The notes under the pieces were generated by a model. The model worked only from the letters and a program-made list of their open reading frames with translations, made no database searches and was not told the origin of the DNA. DNA of 64,000 nucleotides from Dehalococcoidia bacterium (lineage in GTDB: Bacteria > Chloroflexota > Dehalococcoidia > Bin125). Of this stretch, positions 57,197 to 64,000 are shown in pieces. The DNA lies in the NCBI GenBank assembly GCA_022828105.1, contig JAJEJC010000010.1, forward strand, positions 105,483 through 169,482. The letters run 5' to 3'. The position numbers and the translations under genes were made by a program. Numbering within the stretch: the first letter of the stretch is position 1; each line of letters opens with the position of its first letter.

Positions 57197-60100
57197 ATGC
57201 GACGCGCGCTCGCCGCGATCGTCCTGGGGTTGGCGTTCGGAGCCGGAGTCCTCGGCTTCGCCATCAACGAATCGTCGGGCGCGAACAGCACGACGCCAAC
57301 GTCTGGTTTGTCGACTTCGGCCATCCCTGCCGCTCACGATGACAGCAACACTGATGGCGACGAGGAAGTGTTTCTCAACCCCAACGTGATCCACGGGCAG
57401 CCGACGACCATCTGTACGCGCAGCCCGAATCCACGGCTAGTGCAGGTGCTGTCGCAAGCGATTAAGGTCTGGCACGACAGACTGAGCCCCGATTCGGATG
57501 GCGATGGGAAGATCGACGCAGACGCACTATTCGACCATCACGTCTTCCAGCGGGTCACGCTGCCCGCGTGTGCTGGCGCCAAGGTCGAGGTCGTAGAGAA
57601 CACACTTTTGGTCAACGGCTCTTCCATCAGCGTTAAGTGCAAGGGTGGAGCATTCGACCCCGCCATAGGAGGCAGCCCGCGGGCGTGCTACAAGCACAGG
57701 ACAACATCATCTCCACCGCGCAAACTGTTCAAATCTGAACAGGAGGTGGATGCTTCCGTCCTGGAGGATCGTGCAGTCTTGGTCTACCAAGCGCTGTCGC
57801 ATCAACCCAGTAGCGCTGACCATGTGGGCACAATGGTTCACGAGTTGGGTCACATCTTGGGACTGTCCCACTACGACGGTGCGGATCACTGCGACCAACT
57901 CAGGGATTCGACAGTGAATCCTCTCGGCGACCACTTCACCGCTATGAGTTCACGACCGCGGGCTGGGACGACGGCCTGCGAAACCAACGGTGTGATCACG
58001 GGCCGCGACCTGCGCGACCTGTACGAGGCGTATCACATTGGTCCTTTGGCGAATGTCCGGCTTGATGGGGATGTCAGGGTGACATCGTCGAACCAGGTGA
58101 CGGCGACTTTCCATTGGGGCGAGGACGGTGGGGAGGAGTTGAGCCACAACGCGACGCACATTCTGGCGCAGCGCAAGACGTCCAGCGGCTGGTCAACGAT
58201 CGGCGCGGCGAAGGTCTTCGACAAGGACGGCAAGCGCAGAATGATGATGACGGTCCGCGACTGCGGCGGGTTAGCGGCGGAGTACCGCCTGGTCGGCAGT
58301 TCCGCATTTCGGATGGGTCTGAGCGCATTTGTCGATGACGCTTCGCTGGCAGCCCCGACGGCGTCGCGCCATTCAGTCTGGACGTTACCCTGCGTGCCGA
58401 ATCTGTCGGCACAAGCGCTGGTGCAGCATCCGATCGGCGATCCCGCGCATGTGACCGGCGTAGCTGTTTGGAACGAGCCCGACAACAAAGGCTGGTGTGA
58501 TAGCGGAGAGGCGTGCCCCCAGATCCTCTCGGCCAGCATCAACCAGGCGTACTGCCTGACCGGTGCCGTCAGGCCACCAATCAGCTACTTGGCAACAGGC
58601 GGTGACAGCGGCAGTGCCATGACTGTTGTCATCATCGGTGGGCACGTTCCCCCGCCGACGCTCAAGGGTCTGCCTCCTCTACCCCAGTGCGATCTGACCG
58701 CTGGTGCCACCAGCTTCACGGTTTCGGCACGTTGGGGGACTCAAGCGGGCGATCCGTCACGTTCGGTGACTCTGCCGGTGCAGGTGATTGCACGACCCAA
58801 GCCGGTGAAGTTCGACATCGCGCCCAGCGCCGCGCCCGGCACTTGCAGTCCCGGCGACACGGTCTCGATCGGCTGGAAGTTGACGTCCGATTCCGGCGCT
58901 CCGCTGACCGTGTTTGCCTACGACGAGAGCGCGACGGCGTCTCCGCTCGTGGTCAGTTGCCCGGCAGGTGTGGCCACCGGAAGTTCGGTCGAGGTGTGGG
59001 TGCTGCGCCACGACGGCGGCGGGCGGCAAGTCACGGCTAGCGAGACCCAGCCGTTGACTCTGTCCAAGGTGTCATTCGTACGCAACTGCGTCGCCGGGGA
59101 GGAGACGACGACCAACTTTGATCTCTCGGGCGGCAGTGGTCCTTATGCGTACACAGATCGACTGGGCGTGTCGCGGACAAAAGACAATCCTGGCAGCACC
59201 TGGCCGTTCGGCTATCGCTGTCCATCGAGCCACGGCCCGTCCGAGTTGACGATCACGGTGACGGACGGCGTCGGCAGGACGGTCAGCGCGCCCGTCGCGC
59301 TCAACGTCACCTGTGGATTGCCGCTCCAGGCGCCCTCGGTGCCCTTCGCCCAGGTCGGCGGGATCGGTTCCGGCGCGATCAGTCTGACCTGGTCAGAGGT
59401 CTGCGCGGAGTCGTATCGGGTGCAGTTATCGCCAGCCGATCTTGACGGCAGGGACACCGTTGAGACCGACCGACCGCCGGTGACAATCACCAGGTTGCGG
59501 CCGAATACGATCTATCGCTTCACGGTGCAAGCGCTGGCGCAAGGCGAAACGAGCAACGAGAGCGTGCCGGCCAGCATGAGGACGGCGCCGCCGGCGCCCC
59601 AGGCAAAAGCTGAGTTTGATGCCTGGGCCGGAGCCTCGGGTGGGATGTACTCGGTTCTGGTCAGCTGGGCGGAGACAGTTGGGGCCGCGGGGTATCTGGG
59701 CGAGATCATTGATGTCAGTCCAGGCAGTCCGATCGATGCGGTGGTGATCGGAACGGCGGAGGATGATGATTGCGCCGCTCCGACGAGCGAACGCACCCTG
59801 CGGTACTGCGGTCTCAGCGCAAACGCTGTCTACGAGATCGCAGTGGAGGCGCGCAACAGCGGCGGTCATGCCTCGGACCCGGGCAGAGCGCTGGCTTGCC
59901 TGGGGCCTTGCGCGCTTGAGATCTCGCAGGTGACGACGAGTGGACTCAAGCTGAACTGGATAGCCCTGGAGCCGTATGAGTCTCAGCTGCTGCATCATGT
60001 GCGCGTGCGGTCGGGCGATACGGTGTTGGGCGAAGACCGAGGATCGCATGTAACTCAAGCCACCCTCGGTAATCTGAGCTTGGAGGGCGAGACGACATAC

Positions 60101-63100
60101 ACGGTGGAAGTTCGGCTCTATAGCAGTAAGCGGGGTGGCTTCACCGACTGGGTTGGGACTACGTTCACGACGCCCAAGGCTGAGCTGGCCCTGTCCGCGA
60201 GCGTGAACCCGGTGCGTTGCGAAGTGGGTCAGATCGCCGGCGTGAGTTGGGAAGTGACAGGGGGGACTGCACCGTATGAGGTGACCGTGAGGGTGGACGG
60301 GGATCTGGAATCACCCAGGCCGGTTCGGGTGGACTGTGACGTAGTTGGCTCGAAGCAGATTGTCGTTGAGGCGACCGATGCCACAGAGCCAGAGGAGTCC
60401 GTATCGAAGACGCTAGTGCTGACGATCATCCCGCCCCCACTAATGCTGTCAGCGTCGTTAGATGCAGATACGTGTCATGTTGGTCAGCAGGCCAGGCTGA
60501 CTTGGAACGTCTCTGGCGGCACGAAGCCGTACCGCGTGGTTGTGGCGGGCCAGCAAGACCCTAACAGCCCTGTCAAGGTGGAATGCGACGCCGTGGGCAC
60601 GAAGCAGATTGTGGTGACGGCAACCGATTCAAGCACGCCCACGGCGCAGACCCAGACCAAGACGCTCGAACTCACGGTGAGTGCCCTGCCGCCGTTGACG
60701 CTGAGCGCCTCAGCCAGTCCGGCGAGCTGTGAGACGGACGGCGAAGTGACGCTGAGCTGGACGGTCGGGGGCGGATCGGGCACGCACACGGTCACGGTCG
60801 ATGGGGTCAAGCAGAGTGGCGACTCGACCACCGTGACCTGTCAAGTCGAACCTGGCACGCAGACCGTGACGGTGACCGCGACGGATCAAGCCGCAAGTGT
60901 CGCATCGGTGACCCAGCGGGTGCAGCTGACCGTGACCGCGGCCGCGAGTCAGACCGTGTCGGCGGAGATCCGGGCGCAGCGCCTGTCGGACAACCGGGTG
61001 GAGTTCCGGCTGCGGCTCGGGGACGGGACGGATCTGACGACGGCTGAGCGCTTCATGAACCTGCCCGTCGTCGTGGCCGGCCGCTGGTACTCGAGCGGCG
61101 CCTTCACCACTGCGATCGACGGGACCGACTACCGGCTGGGCGTGGTCTCGGTTCGCTTGGACAACACCGTCTGTCCGGCCCAGGTCTGGGTCACGTTCCT
61201 GCCCACCGAAGGTGAGCGGATTACGCCGACCAAGTACAAGCTGCCGGTCGACCGCGAGGCGAACCTGTGGGCGGTCACATCGAAGTTCGAGGTCACGCTG
61301 GTGGAGACACCCTCCAGCGACGCCGTGCGCCAGGGAGGCGCGGTGTACAGCATGGATGCGGCGCCCGAGGGCGCGAGTCCCGTTCCCGGCCGCGAGGGCG
61401 GGTTGATGCTGGGCGACGAGGCGCCAGCCGACGCGCAGCGCCAGCAGTCAGTGAAGACCTGCACCGACGCCCCAACCGGTCTGGCGACGTCGAACCTGAC
61501 GAGCAGTGGCGCCCGGCTGAGCTGGGGCAAGGTCGCCGCCGCCAGCGAGTACGACATCGCTGTGGGCGATGGCGCGTCAACTCAGCTCGCGTCGTCGAAG
61601 ACCTCGTACGACTTCAGCGGCCTGGCCGCCGACACCAGCCACACGCTCAAGGTGCGCGCCCGCAGCTGGCAGGGCGCGTCGGAGTGGAGCAGCAAGGTGG
61701 TGCGCACGAAGGTCTCGCCCGTGCCCGTGATCACGATCGCCGCAAGCGCGTCGCCGGTCGACGAGGGCGGGAGCGCGAGCTTCACCGTGACCAGCGACCG
61801 AACGCTGATCACAGCGCTCGATGTCAAGCTCTCGGTGACCGAGAGCGGCGCCATGCTCAGCGGCACGCCGGCGACGCAAGTGACCATCGCCAAGGCTGCG
61901 AAGTCGGCAACCGTGTCGGTCGCGACTGCGGATGACGAGCAGGACGAAGACGACAGCCTGGTCACTGCGACGCTGCTCGCGGGCACGGGCTATCAGCTGG
62001 GTGCGGCCAAGACAGCGACGGTGACGGTGGCCGACGATGACGGTCAGGAGCCGCAACTGACTCTGACGCTGACCAGCTCTTCGAACAGATGCGAGACGGG
62101 TGGGCAGGTGACGGTCGGTTGGACCGTGACCGGCGGTTCCGGCACCTACACGGTGACCGTCGATGGCACATCGCAGAGCGGCGCCTCGGCCACAGTGACC
62201 TGCCAGTCGACGGCGGGGACGCAGACCGTCACGGTCGTCGTCACAGACAAGACCGATACTACGCTGACGAAGACAGAGACGCTCGATCTCAGCGTGACCG
62301 TGCCGCCGCTCACCCTCGCGGCGAAGGCCTCGCCGACCAGCTGCGACACCGGCGGGCAGGTCACCGTGAGCTGGACGGTCGGCGGCGGCTCCGGCGCCTA
62401 CAGCGTCACTGTCGATGGCGCCAAGCAGAGCGGCTCATCAACCACGGTCAGCTGTCAGGCTACGGCCGGGGCCCAGACCGTCAGCGTCGTCGCAACCGAC
62501 AAGGCAGACAACAAGCGGACGAAGACGCAACAGCTCACGCTGACCGTGACCAAACCGCCTGGCACGGTCACGGCCACGCTCAGGGCGCGGCGGCTGACGG
62601 ACAACCGCTTCGAGCTGGGCCTGCGCCTGGCCGACGGCACCGACGTCTCGGTCACGAAGCGCTTCGCCAACCCACCGTTGATGACCAGCGGCGGCTGGAA
62701 GCAGAGCGAGGCGCTCAGCGCCACGATCGCAGGCCGCAGCTACACGCTGGGCCAGATCTCCGTGCGGCTCGAGAACGACCGATGCCCCTCGCGCCTGGAG
62801 CTCAGCTTCCTGCCGGCCGCGGGCTCGCGCAGCTTGCCCCAACAACGGTTCCTGCGAACCGACGCCGAGGCGGAGAGCTGGTTCAGCGGCAGCGAGTTCA
62901 CGATCACCCTGAGCAGCTCTGATTCGCTCTCTGCTCAACAGTCGGCGGGTAACGGTCCCACGGTGCGGAACCTGCTCGACGACACGCCCGATGCGACCAA
63001 TGCCGGTCCGGGCACGGAGGGCGGCGCGCTGAGCGGCGAGACGCCCAGCCCGGTTCCAGACGCGCTCGCGCAGGCCGATGCGCAGTCGAGCGGCACGCCG

Positions 63101-64000
63101 GTCTGTCCGTCGGCGCCGAGCGGGCTCGCGACCAGTCAGATTACGACTGACCGGATCAGGCTGAGCTGGCAGGCGGTCACGGGCGCCAGCCAGTACGACC
63201 TCAGGCGCGGCAGCCTCAATCTGGACCCGGTCACGACCGTCTCCTACTCGTTCACCGGACTCAGCGCCGGCACCAGCTACAGCCTGCAGGTGCGAGCGCG
63301 CGACGCCTGGGGCGCGTCTCCGTGGAGCAGCGTCACGGAGACGGCGCTGCCAGAGGTCCCCGACAAGCCGACCAACCTCCGCGCGACCGCGACCAAGGAC
63401 AGCCTGACCTTGGGCTGGGACGGCGCTCCCCGCGCGACCGCCTACCGGGTCCGCATCGGGACCGGGAGCAGCACGCCGCCCAACCAGCCGCCGCGCGGCC
63501 ACCAGTTTACGAAGCTCAGCCCCAACACCAGCTACACGCTCGCCGTCCAGGCCTCCAACCGCGGCGGCTCATCAGCTTGGGCCCAGATCACGATCAAGAC
63601 CAAGCCGGAACCAGTCACCTTGACCGCGTCGGTCAGTCCGACCAGCTGCGAGCCCGGCGATCCGCTGACCGTGACCTGGACCGCCGGCGGCGGCACCGGC
63701 TCCTACCGCGTGACCGTGGACGGCAGCGCCCAGGCCGGCAGCTCCGCCGAGCTGACCTGTCAACAGACGGCGGGCACGCAGACTATCACGGTCAAGGCCA
63801 CTGACGCCGCTCACACAGACCTCAGCGCCACTGTGAGCTTGTCAGTGACCGTCACCGCGCCGCCCACGGTGACCGGGCGGATGGAGGCGCGGCGGGTCAG
63901 TTCCGGTCGAGTCGAGGTCGCCTTCCGGCCGCAAGGCGGCGCCCGCATCCTGCCCTCTGGCCGGTTCTACACGCCCGACGTCAGCAAGCTCAACCGCTGG
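57197..64000 (+). CDS. Giant secreted metzincin-type metalloprotease with repeated adhesive modules (3' end outside the window)
   Basis: Open for 2268 residues to the window edge. A signal/TM segment (LAAIVLGLAFGAGVLGFA) is followed by a protease domain to about 275: a DSDGDGKID calcium-type loop (99-107), the zinc motif HELGHILGLSH (215-225) and a Met-turn Met250 in TAMSS. Then two Cys-containing domains of no clear family, FN3-like repeats about 708-994, Cys modules A-C (995-1251), module R1 (1254-1370), FN3 (1422-1508), Calx-beta-like (1509-1618), Cys modules D-E (1620-1790), R2 (1791-1910), two FN3 (1968-2139), Cys module F (2140-2226) and the start of R3. Likely an extracellular matrix- or prey-degrading adhesive protease; that role is inference. 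Confidence 0.88.
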   Translation, partial: MRRALAAIVLGLAFGAGVLGFAINESSGANSTTPTSGLSTSAIPAAHDDSNTDGDEEVFLNPNVIHGQPTTICTRSPNPRLVQVLSQAIKVWHDRLSPDSDGDGKIDADALFDHHVFQRVTLPACAGAKVEVVENTLLVNGSSISVKCKGGAFDPAIGGSPRACYKHRTTSSPPRKLFKSEQEVDASVLEDRAVLVYQALSHQPSSADHVGTMVHELGHILGLSHYDGADHCDQLRDSTVNPLGDHFTAMSSRPRAGTTACETNGVITGRDLRDLYEAYHIGPLANVRLDGDVRVTSSNQVTATFHWGEDGGEELSHNATHILAQRKTSSGWSTIGAAKVFDKDGKRRMMMTVRDCGGLAAEYRLVGSSAFRMGLSAFVDDASLAAPTASRHSVWTLPCVPNLSAQALVQHPIGDPAHVTGVAVWNEPDNKGWCDSGEACPQILSASINQAYCLTGAVRPPISYLATGGDSGSAMTVVIIGGHVPPPTLKGLPPLPQCDLTAGATSFTVSARWGTQAGDPSRSVTLPVQVIARPKPVKFDIAPSAAPGTCSPGDTVSIGWKLTSDSGAPLTVFAYDESATASPLVVSCPAGVATGSSVEVWVLRHDGGGRQVTASETQPLTLSKVSFVRNCVAGEETTTNFDLSGGSGPYAYTDRLGVSRTKDNPGSTWPFGYRCPSSHGPSELTITVTDGVGRTVSAPVALNVTCGLPLQAPSVPFAQVGGIGSGAISLTWSEVCAESYRVQLSPADLDGRDTVETDRPPVTITRLRPNTIYRFTVQALAQGETSNESVPASMRTAPPAPQAKAEFDAWAGASGGMYSVLVSWAETVGAAGYLGEIIDVSPGSPIDAVVIGTAEDDDCAAPTSERTLRYCGLSANAVYEIAVEARNSGGHASDPGRALACLGPCALEISQVTTSGLKLNWIALEPYESQLLHHVRVRSGDTVLGEDRGSHVTQATLGNLSLEGETTYTVEVRLYSSKRGGFTDWVGTTFTTPKAELALSASVNPVRCEVGQIAGVSWEVTGGTAPYEVTVRVDGDLESPRPVRVDCDVVGSKQIVVEATDATEPEESVSKTLVLTIIPPPLMLSASLDADTCHVGQQARLTWNVSGGTKPYRVVVAGQQDPNSPVKVECDAVGTKQIVVTATDSSTPTAQTQTKTLELTVSALPPLTLSASASPASCETDGEVTLSWTVGGGSGTHTVTVDGVKQSGDSTTVTCQVEPGTQTVTVTATDQAASVASVTQRVQLTVTAAASQTVSAEIRAQRLSDNRVEFRLRLGDGTDLTTAERFMNLPVVVAGRWYSSGAFTTAIDGTDYRLGVVSVRLDNTVCPAQVWVTFLPTEGERITPTKYKLPVDREANLWAVTSKFEVTLVETPSSDAVRQGGAVYSMDAAPEGASPVPGREGGLMLGDEAPADAQRQQSVKTCTDAPTGLATSNLTSSGARLSWGKVAAASEYDIAVGDGASTQLASSKTSYDFSGLAADTSHTLKVRARSWQGASEWSSKVVRTKVSPVPVITIAASASPVDEGGSASFTVTSDRTLITALDVKLSVTESGAMLSGTPATQVTIAKAAKSATVSVATADDEQDEDDSLVTATLLAGTGYQLGAAKTATVTVADDDGQEPQLTLTLTSSSNRCETGGQVTVGWTVTGGSGTYTVTVDGTSQSGASATVTCQSTAGTQTVTVVVTDKTDTTLTKTETLDLSVTVPPLTLAAKASPTSCDTGGQVTVSWTVGGGSGAYSVTVDGAKQSGSSTTVSCQATAGAQTVSVVATDKADNKRTKTQQLTLTVTKPPGTVTATLRARRLTDNRFELGLRLADGTDVSVTKRFANPPLMTSGGWKQSEALSATIAGRSYTLGQISVRLENDRCPSRLELSFLPAAGSRSLPQQRFLRTDAEAESWFSGSEFTITLSSSDSLSAQQSAGNGPTVRNLLDDTPDATNAGPGTEGGALSGETPSPVPDALAQADAQSSGTPVCPSAPSGLATSQITTDRIRLSWQAVTGASQYDLRRGSLNLDPVTTVSYSFTGLSAGTSYSLQVRARDAWGASPWSSVTETALPEVPDKPTNLRATATKDSLTLGWDGAPRATAYRVRIGTGSSTPPNQPPRGHQFTKLSPNTSYTLAVQASNRGGSSAWAQITIKTKPEPVTLTASVSPTSCEPGDPLTVTWTAGGGTGSYRVTVDGSAQAGSSAELTCQQTAGTQTITVKATDAAHTDLSATVSLSVTVTAPPTVTGRMEARRVSSGRVEVAFRPQGGARILPSGRFYTPDVSKLNRW

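Overview
This is a G+C-rich bacterial chromosome segment, almost wholly coding, with mostly housekeeping genes. Best guess is Chloroflexota, possibly Dehalococcoidia or SAR202-like. The grounds are indirect: a single-chain GlyRS, RNase J, a K+-dependent-type membrane pyrophosphatase, an F420-type LLM oxidoreductase and huge secreted FN3/Ig-like proteins. No 16S or ribosomal marker decides it. Layout, left to right: 3' part missing ligA (minus) diverging from hisH-hisA-hisF-hisI; rplU-rpmA-rpmE and ftsH (minus); an SDR and an LLM oxidoreductase (minus); an NCS2-type permease with an extra cytosolic domain; rnhB-yraN; two FmdB zinc ribbons; hppA; glyS; a 7Fe-type ferredoxin; divergent uvrA and polA. 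A long plus-strand run follows: DUF6159-like membrane protein, mutM, a zinc-ribbon protein, SDR, nitrilase, S58 peptidase, surE, yebC, ruvC, ruvA, then uvrB and a nucleotide cyclase. Minus-strand blocks are ftsK-rnj, uracil-DNA glycosylase-tatC-tatA, and acpP-nusB-fabD-rpmF-DUF177. Then come a zinc-ribbon coiled coil, a serine recombinase with a degenerate active site, rnhA, rnpB, murE and a class III aminotransferase, followed by gmk-aroA-tyrA (minus) and a secreted lytic transglycosylase ending one base before tRNA-Arg(UCU). Beyond the tRNA the character changes: a membrane-anchored Ig-like protein abuts a giant secreted metzincin-type protease, open to the window edge, carrying FN3, Calx-beta-like and two other recurrent modules. 

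DNA repair dominates: ligA, uvrA, polA, mutM, ruvC, ruvA, uvrB, uracil-DNA glycosylase, rnhA and rnhB. uvrA and polA share a short intergenic region packed with palindromes, which looks like an operator region. 

Three signals stand out. First, a family of short twin-hairpin repeats (about eight full or partial copies, two orientations) lies between genes and also inside ftsK and murE, where it is read in frame and adds a peptide segment, as Rickettsia palindromic elements do. Second, at least seven genes have a TAnnnT -10-like hexamer exactly six bases before the start codon, the layout expected for leaderless mRNAs. Third, the giant protease reuses a cysteine-bearing Ig-like module at least six times and an unrecognised module about three times in an ordered super-repeat. 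The recombinase lacks the residues expected at the catalytic Ser and Arg positions although it sits among core genes.
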